DNA of 59,980 nt from Paracidovorax konjaci. GTDB taxonomy: Bacteria; Pseudomonadota; Gammaproteobacteria; Burkholderiales; Burkholderiaceae_C. Position 1 is the first letter of the stretch. The number at the start of each line of letters is the position of its first letter. The position numbers and the translations under genes were made by a program. Under the pieces are notes generated by a model, which was not told the origin of the DNA, did not search any database, and worked only from the letters and a program-made list of their open reading frames with translations. Shown piece after piece: positions 35,382 to 43,485 of this stretch. Location: NCBI RefSeq assembly GCF_900112675.1, contig NZ_FOMQ01000007.1, positions 226,750 to 286,729 on the forward strand. Reading direction: 5' to 3'.

Positions 35382-36101
35382 CTAGACCGAGGCGAGCAGC
35401 GCCGGCAGCGCGTCCATCGAACCGATGACCGCCACCGCGCCCGCCGCGCGCAGTGCCTGGGCCGGGTCGTGTCCCCAGGCCGTCGGGCTGTAGCCCACCA
35501 CCGTGGCGCCGGCAGCCACGCCGGCGGTGACGCCGGTCACCGTGTCCTCCACGACCAGGCAGCGCCCGGGCGGCACGCCGAGCGCGGCGGCCGCGGCCAG
35601 GTACACGTCGGGCGCGGGCTTGGTGCGGGGCATCTCGTGCCCGCTGAAGACGCGGCCCTCGAAGAGCGGCTGCAGGCCCACCTTGGCCAGTTGCAGCTCC
35701 ACCTTGTGGCGGTCGGCGCCCGAGGCGCAGGCGATGCGCCCCGCGGTGCGCGCGTGCGCGGCTTCCACCGCCCGCAGCGCCCCGGGAATGGCCTCCAGGT
35801 CGGCAGCGAGCGCAGCATTGCGGCGCTCGTAGAACACCGCCATCCAGGCATCGGTGAGCGGGCGCCCCGTGTGGGCTTCGATGCGGGCCGCCTCGCTGCG
35901 CACGGCCTTGCCGATGAAGATGCGCATGCATTCTTCCATCGTGAGGCGCCAGCCCGCCTCCTCCAGCATGGCGCGCAGCACGCGGTGGGTGATGGGCTCG
36001 CTGTCCACCAGCACGCCGTCGCAGTCGAAGAGCACGGCGTCGAAGGGGGGCAACGGTGTGCCGGCAGGCGGCACAGAAGTCAGGGGATCGGTGATGGGCA
36101 T
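35382..36101 (-). CDS. HAD-IA hydrolase (beta-phosphoglucomutase-like)
   Basis: A 239-residue haloacid dehalogenase-superfamily phosphatase with the helical cap. Motif I is AVLFDCDGVLVDSEP (about residues 22-36), motif II is CASGADRHKVE, motif III is PRTKPAPDVYLAAAAALG, and motif IV is LVVEDTVTGVTAGVAAG. This is the CbbY/PGMB/YfbT pattern, acting on sugar phosphates or phosphoglycolate-like compounds. The start ATG 36101 precedes a short flexible Pro-rich leader. It stands alone on the - strand, with a long non-coding stretch upstream. Confidence 0.83.
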   Translation of the reverse strand: MPITDPLTSVPPAGTPLPPFDAVLFDCDGVLVDSEPITHRVLRAMLEEAGWRLTMEECMRIFIGKAVRSEAARIEAHTGRPLTDAWMAVFYERRNAALAADLEAIPGALRAVEAAHARTAGRIACASGADRHKVELQLAKVGLQPLFEGRVFSGHEMPRTKPAPDVYLAAAAALGVPPGRCLVVEDTVTGVTAGVAAGATVVGYSPTAWGHDPAQALRAAGAVAVIGSMDALPALLASV

Positions 36102-36633
36102 GGAGGGAACGGGCCCGCAAGCCAGACAGGCGGGCAGGAAGACGGCGCACGGCGCGCAAAAAAGAGCGGCGCCCGGGAGGAACGCCGCCAAAGCACGCTC
36201 GAATCTACTGCATGCGGGCCCCGGGTGGCCGGGGCCGATCCGTCGCTCCCCACCTGTGCACGGGGCCATGGCCCGCACCCAGGCACCTCTCGGTGCGTGT
36301 TCCGCCGCGGCCCTGCATGGAAACGCAAACGGAAGAAACAAAACGCAGCGCACGAGCCCCCGCACGGACCGCTGGCCGCCGGAACGGGCGGGCCGCGCGT
36401 GGCCCGGGCGCTGCAGGCGCCCGGCACGGCCTGCTGCCGAACGGCCGACGGGACGGGCGGCGAAACCGCCCCCCGCGGGGGAATGGGGGCATTGTCGGCA
36501 GGGCCGCCGGGTTCCCCTACCCCACCACGGTGGGGTTTTTGTTACGGAGCCGGCCCCGCGCGTGGCGTAGGCTCGCGGCTACGGTCGGGTTGCTGCAAGG
36601 CCCCGGCCGACCGAACCACCGACGGAAGCCTTC
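36102..36633. other. 532-bp non-coding region between the HAD gene and the response regulator
   Basis: No convincing gene on either strand; open frames here are GC-driven and lack ribosome sites. The stretch is divergent, so it should hold two promoters. Its only clear structure is the hairpin/terminator at 36520-36540, about 95 bp before the response-regulator start. Confidence 0.5.
36520..36540 (+). terminator. terminator-like hairpin in the response-regulator leader
   Basis: CCCCACC (36520-36526) pairs with GGTGGGG (36529-36535), followed by TTTTT and GTT on the + strand. No + strand gene ends nearby, so it may attenuate the response-regulator transcript or end a short upstream RNA. Confidence 0.6.
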
Positions 36634-37350
36634 GTGTCCTTTTTCCCTGATCCCGGCGCACCGCCGCATACGCACTATGGCCTCGTGGTGGACGACCATC
36701 CGCTGGTCGCTCACGGCATGACCGAATTCCTCCGCCTGCACCCGCAGTTGGGCGCGGCCCACCACGCGCACAGCATGCCGGAGGCCTTGCGGGCCATCGC
36801 CCGCCATGGCCCGCCCGCCGTGGCCCTGGTGGACTTCTGGCTCGCCGACGGCGCCACGGCGCCGTTCATCCGCGACCTGCTCGCCATGGCACCGCAGGCG
36901 CGCGTGCTGGTGATGAGCGGCGATGACCACCCGGCCATCGCCTTCAAGGCACGCTCCAGCGGGGCGCACGGCTTCATCCACAAGCAGGAGGCGCCGGATG
37001 CGTTCTCCGCCGCCGTGGCGGCCGTGCTCGGCGGCGCGTCGTGGTTCGGCCCGCCGGCGCTGACCGCGGCCGGCACCGTGCCGCCCTCCGCAAGCGCTTT
37101 CCTCTCGCGCGAGGTACCGCTGTCCCCCACCGAACTCGGGCTCACGCCGCGCCAGGGGCAGATCCTGGCCATGGTGCTTGAAGGGCAGCCGAACAAGCCC
37201 ATCGCCAGCGCCCTGCACGTGTCGGAGCACACCGTGAAGGAGCACATCACGGCCATCCTGCAGAAGCTGGGCGCGCGCAACCGCGTGGAGGCGATCGCCA
37301 AGCTGCGCGGCGTGCGACTGGAAATGCCGCCGGCCCCGCTGGCGCGCTGA
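36634..37350 (+). CDS. NarL/LuxR-type two-component response regulator
   Basis: A 238-residue regulator. The receiver domain (about residues 14-130) has the acidic pocket VVDDHP, the phospho-acceptor Asp in VALVDFWLADG (about residue 67) and the Lys in FIHKQEAPD. The C-terminal LuxR domain (about 165-230) reads LTPRQGQILAMVLEGQPNKPIASALHVSEHTVKEHITAILQKLGARNR, a full helix-turn-helix. The start is GTG 36634. It is convergent with a hybrid histidine kinase 57 bp away, the likely partner. Confidence 0.87.
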   Translation: MSFFPDPGAPPHTHYGLVVDDHPLVAHGMTEFLRLHPQLGAAHHAHSMPEALRAIARHGPPAVALVDFWLADGATAPFIRDLLAMAPQARVLVMSGDDHPAIAFKARSSGAHGFIHKQEAPDAFSAAVAAVLGGASWFGPPALTAAGTVPPSASAFLSREVPLSPTELGLTPRQGQILAMVLEGQPNKPIASALHVSEHTVKEHITAILQKLGARNRVEAIAKLRGVRLEMPPAPLAR

Positions 37351-37407
37351 CGGCGGCGCACTGGCCGCCAGCGCCGCGCTTGCGGTGCCGCCCGGCGCGC
37401 GTGCAGT

Positions 37408-39252
37408 TCAGCGGCCGGCCGCGCCCAGCCAGCGGGACAGCACGGCGTGCAGCGCCTCGGGCGCGAGCGGCTTGCGGAACACGAGGTAGCCCTCTTCCTC
37501 GGCCTGCACCAGCGCGGTCGCGTCGTGCTCGCCGCTCACGATGGCACCGCGCGCGGCGGGACAGCGCTGCAGCAGCTCCTGCAGCACCGCGAAGCCGCTC
37601 TGGCCGGCGCCCAGGCGCTCGTCGCACAGCACGGCATCGGGCACGCAGCCCGCGGCGACGCACGCCAGGGCCTGCGACGCCGTCGCGGCCACTTCCACGC
37701 GCACACCCCACGACTGCAGCAGATCCGCCACGGCGCGCGCCACCTGCGGGTCGTCTTCCACCAGCAGGCAGGTGCCCGCCAACGAGGCCAGCCGCTCCTG
37801 CCACGGTGCGCGCGGCGCCACGGCCGGCGCGGCGGCCCCGTGCGGCGCGGCGGCGGCGCCGTGCGCGGCTTCGAGCGTGAGCCAGAAGCACGATCCCCGG
37901 CCCGGTACCGACTCGAAGCCATAGTCCGCGCCGATCAACCGCGCCGACCGCGCCACCACCGACAGCCCCAGGCCGTGCCCTGCCACCTCCTGCGTCCAGC
38001 GCGTGCCCCCGCGGTAGAACGGTGCGTAGATGCGGTGCTGGTCCTCCAGCGGCACGCCTGCACCGGTGTCCCAGACCTCGACGCGCCAGGCGCCGCCGCG
38101 CCACCGCACGCCGATCAGCACGCCGCCCGAGCGCGTGTAGCGCAGCGCGTTCTGCACGAGGTTGAACACCATCTGCCGCAGCAGAGCGGCATCGGCGTAC
38201 ACGGCGGCATGGCGGCGGCGCGGCAGTGCGATCCGCAGCCGCAGGCCGCGCTGCAGCGCATCGGGGCCGAACACCGTCGCCACGTCGCCGAACACCGCGG
38301 CCAGGGGCACTTCCTCGCGCCGCACGTCGTAGGTGCCCGACTCCAGCCGGGAGAGATCGAGCAGCGCGTTGAAGAGGAAGGTGAGCGACCGCGCGCAGTC
38401 CTGGATGCCGTCCAGCACCGGCGCCAGCCGCGCATCGCCATTGCGCTGCAGCGCGGTCTCCACCAGCAGGCCCATCGCGTGCAGCGGCTGGCGCAGGTCG
38501 TGGCTGGCGGTGGAGAGGAACCGGTTCTTCTCTTCCAGCGCGCGCTCGGCTTCCTCCTTCGCCGCGAGGTAGCGCTCGGCCAGCAGCAGGCGCTGGCGCT
38601 CCATCTCCACCTGCTGCACGGCGAAGCGCCGCGAGCCCCAGGCGTGCCGCGAGATGACGCCGCCATAGAGCGCCACCAGCGCGAGCATGGCCTCCCAGCG
38701 CTCGGGGAAGTACCAGACCACCGCGCCCAGCGTCGGCCCATAGATGGCCGCGAAGAACGGAAGGAACACGCGGGGCATCGGCGCCAGGAAGGTCGTGCCC
38801 GAGGCGGTCACCGCGCAGACGACCAGGTACACCATGAGCCGGAACTCCTGCGGCGCCCCGTGCGTGAGCACGATGGGCACGGCCCAGAGCAGGCCGTCCC
38901 CCGCCGCCAGCACCTGGAAGATCCGCTCCCAGCGCGGCACCACCACGGCGTCGGGCAGCGCGGCATCGCGCAGGAAACGCCGCTGCATCGTCCACAGCAC
39001 GCCCGCGAAGAGCAGGAAGACGCCCCACCACGCGAGCATCGGGCCGGGCGCCGCGCCGCTGCGCGCGTGCATCCAGGTCAACACGCCCGGAATGACGATC
39101 GCGGGGATCTCCGAGGCACCGCTGCGCGATGCCAGCGAATGCATGAGCCGGCGGTGCACCGCCAGATCGAGCCCCGCGCTGGTCGCATCGGCATTGGCGG
39201 CGGGCTCGGTGTGCCACGCATCGGGGTAGCGGCTGTCGGGAGCGGTCGGCAT
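37408..39252 (-). CDS. hybrid sensor histidine kinase with C-terminal receiver
   Basis: A 614-residue membrane kinase. The N-terminal 190 residues contain about five to six transmembrane helices (IPAIVIPGVLTWMHARSG; MLAWWGVFLLFAGVLW; the LMVYLVVCAVTASGTTFLA segment; LALVALYGGVI) with no large periplasmic domain. A coiled coil then leads to the H-box FLSTASHDLRQPLHAMGLL (phospho-accepting His), the N-box FNLVQNALRYT, the G-boxes WDTGAGVPLED and GHGLGLSVVARSA, and a C-terminal receiver (CLLVEDDPQVARAVADLL; phospho-acceptor Asp in AVLCDERLG). It probably signals to the convergent LuxR-type regulator. The stimulus is unknown. Confidence 0.87.
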   Translation of the reverse strand: MPTAPDSRYPDAWHTEPAANADATSAGLDLAVHRRLMHSLASRSGASEIPAIVIPGVLTWMHARSGAAPGPMLAWWGVFLLFAGVLWTMQRRFLRDAALPDAVVVPRWERIFQVLAAGDGLLWAVPIVLTHGAPQEFRLMVYLVVCAVTASGTTFLAPMPRVFLPFFAAIYGPTLGAVVWYFPERWEAMLALVALYGGVISRHAWGSRRFAVQQVEMERQRLLLAERYLAAKEEAERALEEKNRFLSTASHDLRQPLHAMGLLVETALQRNGDARLAPVLDGIQDCARSLTFLFNALLDLSRLESGTYDVRREEVPLAAVFGDVATVFGPDALQRGLRLRIALPRRRHAAVYADAALLRQMVFNLVQNALRYTRSGGVLIGVRWRGGAWRVEVWDTGAGVPLEDQHRIYAPFYRGGTRWTQEVAGHGLGLSVVARSARLIGADYGFESVPGRGSCFWLTLEAAHGAAAAPHGAAAPAVAPRAPWQERLASLAGTCLLVEDDPQVARAVADLLQSWGVRVEVAATASQALACVAAGCVPDAVLCDERLGAGQSGFAVLQELLQRCPAARGAIVSGEHDATALVQAEEEGYLVFRKPLAPEALHAVLSRWLGAAGR

Positions 39253-39338
39253 CGTGGCGGCAGGCGTGGGGAAGGGACGGTCAGGGAACGAAGGCGGGAA
39301 GGGAGCGGACCACCGGGACGGGCATCAGCGGGCTGCCG

Positions 39339-39767
39339 TCAGCCGCGCGGGAACTCGCCGTCCACGTAGAACCAGCGGCCACCCTCGCGCACGAAGCGGC
39401 TGCGCTCGTGCAGGCGGTGCGCGCGGCCGCCGGCGTCGCGCTGGCGGGCCACGAACTCCACCTCGGCACGGTCCGGGCCGGTGGTGCGGTGGCTGCGTAC
39501 GTCGAGGCCGAGCCAGCGCACGCCGGGTTCGAACGCCACCGAGTCGGGGCGGTGCTCCGGCGCCCAGGTGGCGCGCAGGTAGCCGGCGTCGCCGCGCACG
39601 AAGGCGGTGTAGCGCGACCGCATCAGGCTTTCGGCATCGGGCGCGGGCGATGTGTCCCAGTGGTCCAGGTAGCGCCCGCAGCACTGCGCGTACGGCAGCG
39701 GCGCGCGCCCGCTGGAAAGCCGCCCGCAGGGGCAGAGGGAAGCGCTGGAGGGAGAGGGAGGCGGCAC
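39339..39767 (-). CDS. YchJ-family (UPF0225) protein with SEC-C-like motif
   Basis: A 142-residue cytoplasmic protein. The N-terminus LCPCGRLSSGRAPLPYAQCCGRYLD is the zinc-binding SEC-C-like motif (CXCX(n)CC), followed by the UPF0225 core AESLMRSRYTAFVRGDAGYLRATWAPEHRP, WLGLDV and VEFVARQRD...LHERSRFVREGGRWFYVDGE. The function is unknown; the fold is NTF2-like. There is no ATG before the motif, so GTG 39767 is the start. It is divergent from the DUF421 gene. Confidence 0.83.
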   Translation of the reverse strand: MPPPSPSSASLCPCGRLSSGRAPLPYAQCCGRYLDHWDTSPAPDAESLMRSRYTAFVRGDAGYLRATWAPEHRPDSVAFEPGVRWLGLDVRSHRTTGPDRAEVEFVARQRDAGGRAHRLHERSRFVREGGRWFYVDGEFPRG

Positions 39768-39887
39768 GGCCAGTCGTCGTCGGCGTTGGAGCGGGTCCGC
39801 ATTCTTGCAGATGCTCCGCTGGTGGCACACTCGCGGCCGGTGCGGCGCGATGGCCGCGCCGTTTCTTCTTCTTCCGGGAGATCGACG

Positions 39888-40388
39888 ATGTGGGCCCTGA
39901 GCGTGCCTTGGTGGGAATTCATCCTGCGCGGCGTGGTGGTGTATGCGTTCCTGCTGGTGTTCCTGCGCCTCACGGGCAAGCGGCAGACGGGGCAGTTCGC
40001 GCCGTTCGACCTCGTGCTGCTGCTGATCCTCTCGAATGCCGTGCAGAACTCGATGAACGCGGGCGACAACTCGCTGGTCGGCGGACTGCTCTCGGCCGCC
40101 ACCCTCATCGGCTGCCACGTGGTGCTGGCGCGGCTCACCTTCCGCTTCCCCCGCCTGGCGCACCTGGTGGACGGCCGCCCGCAGACGCTGGTCGACCAGG
40201 GCCGCGTGGACCGCCACCTCATGCGGCGCGAACTGCTCTCGGCCGAAGACCTCGCCGCCGCGCTGCGCGCCGGCGGCTGCCTGCACCTGCACGAGGTGGA
40301 GCGGGCCACCATCGAGACCAACGGACAGATCACCGTGGTGCTGCGCGAGCGCGACAGCGCAGGCGGCGGCACTGCCGACCGGACCTGA
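39888..40388 (+). CDS. DUF421-family membrane protein (YetF-like)
   Basis: A 166-residue protein with three N-terminal transmembrane helices (FILRGVVVYAFLLVFLRLTGKR; FDLVLLLILSNAVQNSM; LVGGLLSAATLIGCHVVLA), then a soluble domain with GRPQTLVDQGRVDRHLMRRELLSAEDLAAALRAGG. GKRQTGQFAPFDLVLLLILSNAVQN is the family signature. The function is unknown; Bacillus relatives are linked to spore or membrane lipids. Start ATG 39888 has GGGAG upstream. Repeat copy C follows 27 bp after the stop and could act as its transcription terminator. Confidence 0.83.
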   Translation: MWALSVPWWEFILRGVVVYAFLLVFLRLTGKRQTGQFAPFDLVLLLILSNAVQNSMNAGDNSLVGGLLSAATLIGCHVVLARLTFRFPRLAHLVDGRPQTLVDQGRVDRHLMRRELLSAEDLAAALRAGGCLHLHEVERATIETNGQITVVLRERDSAGGGTADRT

Positions 40389-40414
40389 GCGCCACCCGGG
40401 CCTGGGGTGTTTCA

Positions 40415-40473
40415 TGCCCCATGCCGCCGGATCCATTGAATAGTTTGCTATTATTTATATAGCAAACTATTTC
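40415..40473 (+). repeat. palindromic repeat copy C (intergenic, perfect hairpin)
   Basis: The left arm CCCCATGCCGCCGGATCCAT is followed by TG and then a perfect 13-bp inverted repeat, AATAGTTTGCTAT (40439-40451) and ATAGCAAACTATT (40459-40471), with a 7-nt loop. It lies between the DUF421 gene and peptidase E. The best-preserved copy, it could fold in RNA and serve as a terminator or 3' stabiliser. Confidence 0.85.
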
Positions 40474-40551
40474 CCGACCCCTGCGCTGCTTTTCCCTTTC
40501 CGGAGCCCGCACCGCCGCGCTCCCAGCCCCCATCCATCCAACGCCTCCGCC

Positions 40552-41298
40552 ATGAACCTCCTGCTCCTCAGCAATTCCAGCAGCGATGCCGGTTACCTCA
40601 CCCACGCCCGCGGCTGGATCGCCGAGTGGGCCGCCGCGCAGACCGCGGCCGGCGATGCGCTGTTCATGCCCTTCGCGGGCGTCTCGCGCGGCTGGGACGA
40701 CTACGAGGCCCAGGTGGCCGGCGCGCTGGCGCCGCTCGGCCTGGCCGTGGCCTCGGTCCACCGCGCGGCGGATCCGGTGGCCGCCGTGCGGCAGGCGCGC
40801 TACATCGTGGTGGGCGGCGGCAACACCTTCGCGCTGCTGGGCCACCTGCGCCGGCTGGGGCTGCTGGAGGCGATCGCCGGGCGCGTGCGCGCGGGCGAGG
40901 CCTCGTACCTGGGCTGGAGCGCGGGCTCCAACGTGGCCTGCCCCACCATCCGCACCACCAACGACATGCCGATCACCGACCCCGGCGGATTCGGCGCCAT
41001 GGGCCTCGTGCCCTTCCAGATCAACGCCCACTACACCGACGCCCATCCCCCCGGCCACCGCGGCGAGACCCGCGAGGAGCGCCTGCGCGAATTCGGCACG
41101 CTCAACCCGCAGGTGCCGGTGGTCGGCCTGCCCGAGGGAACGGGGCTGCGCGTGCAGGGCGGCAGGGTCACGGTGCTGGGGGATGCGGCGCCGGTGCGCA
41201 TCTTCGAAGGCGCTGGCGCACCGCGGCAGCAGGGCCCCGGCGCGTTGGAATTACTGCAGGTTCCACGGCCTGATGCACCGGCGATAGCGGACGCTTGA
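40552..41298 (+). CDS. pepE: peptidase E (alpha-aspartyl dipeptidase, S51)
   Basis: A 248-residue cytoplasmic serine peptidase that splits N-terminal Asp-X dipeptides. It starts MNLLLLSNSSSDAGYLTHA, with the family motif GGGNTFALLGHLRRLGL, the nucleophile in YLGWSAGSNVACPTI (Ser about residue 124) and the catalytic His in QINAHYTDAHPPGHRGETREERL. It is slightly longer than E. coli PepE (229 aa). It is the last host gene before the filamentous prophage; the low-GC region begins a few bases after its stop. Confidence 0.88.
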   Translation: MNLLLLSNSSSDAGYLTHARGWIAEWAAAQTAAGDALFMPFAGVSRGWDDYEAQVAGALAPLGLAVASVHRAADPVAAVRQARYIVVGGGNTFALLGHLRRLGLLEAIAGRVRAGEASYLGWSAGSNVACPTIRTTNDMPITDPGGFGAMGLVPFQINAHYTDAHPPGHRGETREERLREFGTLNPQVPVVGLPEGTGLRVQGGRVTVLGDAAPVRIFEGAGAPRQQGPGALELLQVPRPDAPAIADA

Positions 41299-41353
41299 CA
41301 CAACAGACTGTGAATTGCAGCAACGCAGAGGCATAGTATTCGGTTAGAACGCC

Positions 41354-41788
41354 CTATGGCGAGTCTTTGCCATAAATGCGCCGATGCCTTTGGCTTTCGA
41401 TTTCGGCTAGCACTGCTGCTACACCCTCTTCTGACATATGCGCACGTGTTTTGGAGACTGTTTGCTCTTGGACCGACGCATCCACAAAAGCGCCATTAAG
41501 ACCGATATAGATGTTGGCACCGTCGTTGAGATAGCAATCTCTATTTCGCCACATATCAATGCCGCCCAACCTCCACGCAGGCTTTATTTTCAATCTTTCG
41601 GGCCGCGCAGTGCTCGACAGAGGAGCCCAGGTCGATTTGGGCAGGTTAACGGAAATGCAGACGAACGGACGAATTTCTGTATCTCTCTGTGGATAGGTAT
41701 CCAAGACTCTTTGGTCTTTCGACAGTGCAGTTTGATCAAGATGTGACACCAGCCCGACTTTTATCTCATTGAAACCCAACCTGGCCAT
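41354..41788 (-). CDS. phage-borne hypothetical protein, possibly MazF/PemK-like
   Basis: A 144-residue protein with no sure family. The order of features, RPFVCISVN, a Trp/Pro stretch STWAPLSSTARPERLKI, WRNRDCYLNDGANIYIGLNGAFVDAS, and a helical tail, resembles the beta-barrel PemK/MazF-like fold found in phage accessory genes, but the match is weak. It has a good GAGGAG ribosome site before ATG 41788 and lies at the phage left edge on the strand opposite the structural genes, next to the repressor. That is a typical place for host-modifying cargo. A superinfection or toxin function is only a possibility. Confidence 0.5.
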   Translation of the reverse strand: MARLGFNEIKVGLVSHLDQTALSKDQRVLDTYPQRDTEIRPFVCISVNLPKSTWAPLSSTARPERLKIKPAWRLGGIDMWRNRDCYLNDGANIYIGLNGAFVDASVQEQTVSKTRAHMSEEGVAAVLAEIESQRHRRIYGKDSP

Positions 41789-41856
41789 TTGGACTCCTCA
41801 CTACCGAATTAACAATTGCTTGAACGCTATCGTTGTGCTGAGGGCAACTCAGACGC

Positions 41857-42147
41857 TCACGCCAGCGCCCGCTGGATCAGGATTGATTGCGCACGTAGCT
41901 GGGCAAAAAGTGCCATCACCTTGTCATTGCCCGTTTTTTCTGCTGCTGCTGCCAGCATGTGTACGGCTGGGTCGACTCCTGCCATTTCGGCCATGGTCTC
42001 TTGCAGTTCGATGCCCGGGGCTTTCCTGCCTGCGCGCCAGTCGCATATCTGCTGTCGATGCACTCCTAGCTTGATTGCTAGCTGATTGTCGCTTCCTTCA
42101 CCTCGCGCTCTATCGATTAGTAAATTTAATCGCTTTGTGTCTTGCAT
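41857..42147 (-). CDS. phage helix-turn-helix repressor-like protein
   Basis: A 96-residue protein. A helix-turn-helix is visible at about residues 18-40 (GSDNQLAIKLGVHRQQICDWRAGRKAP), followed by a helical tail (LQETMAEMAGVDP; EKTGNDKVMALFAQLRAQ). This is the size and form of DUF3693/Cro-like regulators in filamentous phages (RstR-like in role). It is transcribed away from the phage genes, and its start codon overlaps the first of three inverted repeats in the divergent control region. It is therefore the probable repressor of phage gene expression, and autoregulated. Confidence 0.72.
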   Translation of the reverse strand: MQDTKRLNLLIDRARGEGSDNQLAIKLGVHRQQICDWRAGRKAPGIELQETMAEMAGVDPAVHMLAAAAEKTGNDKVMALFAQLRAQSILIQRALA

Positions 42148-42215
42148 GTAAATACTCCGTGGTTTACATTACAGGTGTACATACAGTTTTATGTACGTTA
42201 CCGGTTTCCGGTAAC
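42147..42215. promoter_or_regulatory. phage control region with three operator-like palindromes
   Basis: Between the repressor and the rightward phage genes three inverted repeats follow one another: TGTAAA...TTTACA (42147-42168), GTACAT...ATGTAC (42177-42196) and GTTACCGG-TTT-CCGGTAAC (42197-42215). The first overlaps the repressor start codon. They are the natural binding sites for the adjacent helix-turn-helix protein and for host regulators. Confidence 0.65.
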
Positions 42216-42360
42216 AAGAATGTACCACCCTTCCCCGTGCCCGTGAGGGCTACCGCCAGAAGCAGCGGGGATTGACAGTGACAAGCCCTGGAATGGGCTG
42301 GCATCGGCGCCGAAAGCGGCCTGACTGGTGTGGTGCTTGGTCCAAACCATGGAGCTACCC

Positions 42361-42789
42361 ATGCCCTTCAACACTTTGGAATTCAAGTTTTGCCCTCGTT
42401 GTGGCGAGCGCCTTTCGTACACCTCTTATGAGGGCTATTGTGCGTATTCGGGGTGTTCCTGGAACAACGATGAGGCTGACGAAAGCACTCCCCCCGCCGA
42501 GTCCTCGCCCGGTCCCAGCCTGGATGCTGGGTTGGTAGCTCAACCAAGCGTAGGTGGTGGGGGGTGCCCCAGTGATGACCGTGTGCTAACGGCCGATGAG
42601 TGTCAGGCGCTCTACGACTTGGCTTGGTCCACTCGCGAGTCGCACGGTTCTGTTAGCAGTGGCGGATATGTCCTGCTGAATTTGGCGCACGCGTCTGACC
42701 TTTGCGTGTGGCAGACAAACAGTGGTCGCGTGCAGGCTTACGACCGGCTGTGCTTTCTTGCTGCCGATGCCATCGGTGCTGGGTGCTGA
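42361..42789 (+). CDS. phage zinc-ribbon hypothetical protein
   Basis: A 142-residue protein of unknown function and the first rightward phage gene. The N-terminus has a zinc-ribbon pattern (FKFCPRCGERLSYTSYEGYCAYSGC, four cysteines), then an acidic, Pro/Ser-rich linker and a C-terminal helical domain (LTADECQALYDLAWSTRESHG). The frame allows an ATG at 42349, but the bases ATGGAG there form the ribosome site for ATG 42361, which I take as the start. It probably acts in replication or regulation. Confidence 0.6.
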   Translation: MPFNTLEFKFCPRCGERLSYTSYEGYCAYSGCSWNNDEADESTPPAESSPGPSLDAGLVAQPSVGGGGCPSDDRVLTADECQALYDLAWSTRESHGSVSSGGYVLLNLAHASDLCVWQTNSGRVQAYDRLCFLAADAIGAGC

Positions 42790-42791
42790 CC

Positions 42792-43187
42792 ATGGTTTCG
42801 AATCAGCTAGTTTTGCCCGCAGTTGTAGAGGCTGATGCGGCTAATGATTGCGGCCCCTCCATCCACTCCGGACCCCCTCCCGCCGTGGCCCTGGTAGCTC
42901 AGGGTGCGGGGGGCCGCATTCAATCCGGTTCCGGGAGCGAAAAGCGACGGGGCCGTCCCCGCAAGCATGCTTCGGATGCCGATCGCAAGGCTGCGTATCG
43001 ATCAGGCAAGGCCCGCATTGACTACACAGATAAGCTGGAAATTAAGGCCACGATTTCCAAGCTCGCTGCTCAGTTTGAAGTGGGTGAAAACGAAGTCTTG
43101 CAGGAGTTTGTGCGGTTCGCGCTGTGCAACCGCGACTGGGCTCGTATGGGCTTTGCGGCAAAGCGTGTTGACGGGGTGTTGCAGTGA
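42792..43187 (+). CDS. phage DNA-binding-like hypothetical protein
   Basis: A 131-residue protein. The N-terminal half is low in structure. The middle has a strongly basic AT-hook-like stretch (KRRGRPRKHASDADRKAAYRSGKAR), and the C-terminal half is helical (LEIKATISKLAAQFEVGENEVLQEFVRFAL), resembling ribbon-helix-helix-type plasmid and phage regulators. It starts 2 bp after the preceding stop, and its own stop overlaps the next GTG. The role in copy control or replication is inferred. Confidence 0.6.
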   Translation: MVSNQLVLPAVVEADAANDCGPSIHSGPPPAVALVAQGAGGRIQSGSGSEKRRGRPRKHASDADRKAAYRSGKARIDYTDKLEIKATISKLAAQFEVGENEVLQEFVRFALCNRDWARMGFAAKRVDGVLQ

Positions 43188-43399
43188 GCCCTGAAGAAAT
43201 CCGCGATCTGCCTTACCGCTGCCGCAGGGCCATTTCCGCCCCGGTCCCGAAATGCATTGTGCAAGGGTCCAAGGCTGCGGCTGATGAATACAAACGGCTG
43301 GCGCAGGGCGTCAGCACGTATTTGTGCACTGGCAGACAACCGGAGCGCGCGCGGTCGCGCGTGGCCCGGCTGGAGCGGCTGCAGGGGGTCGCGCCATGA
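43184..43399 (+). CDS. small phage hypothetical protein (71 aa)
   Basis: A 71-residue basic protein read from a GTG that overlaps the stop of the upstream gene. It contains DLPYRCRRAISAPVPKCI and an Arg-rich tail (RQPERARSRVARLERL). No family recognised. The stop overlaps the ATG of the next tiny ORF (ATGA), so it belongs to the same translationally coupled set. Confidence 0.5.
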   Translation: MSPEEIRDLPYRCRRAISAPVPKCIVQGSKAAADEYKRLAQGVSTYLCTGRQPERARSRVARLERLQGVAP

Positions 43400-43485
43400 A
43401 TGCCGATGAATACGTTTTTTGGGTGCTTTTCATTGCGGCGCTGGTGTTTCTTTTTGTTCCTTTTCTGTTGGCGGCGTCCTTATGA
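43396..43485 (+). CDS. 29-residue transmembrane peptide
   Basis: A very short gene with an ATGA overlap with the previous one. After MNADEY it is one continuous hydrophobic helix (VFWVLFIAALVFLFVPFLLA). The size and form match the tiny membrane coat proteins (pVII/pIX) of filamentous phages, although those usually sit beside the major coat gene. Its place before the origin is unusual. Confidence 0.5.
   Translation: MNADEYVFWVLFIAALVFLFVPFLLAASL

Noticed and set aside
41305-41353. A dif-like site at the phage left end
   Set aside because: I looked for the 28-bp XerC/XerD palindromic core at both phage ends and saw nothing similar; the serine recombinase is the better explanation.
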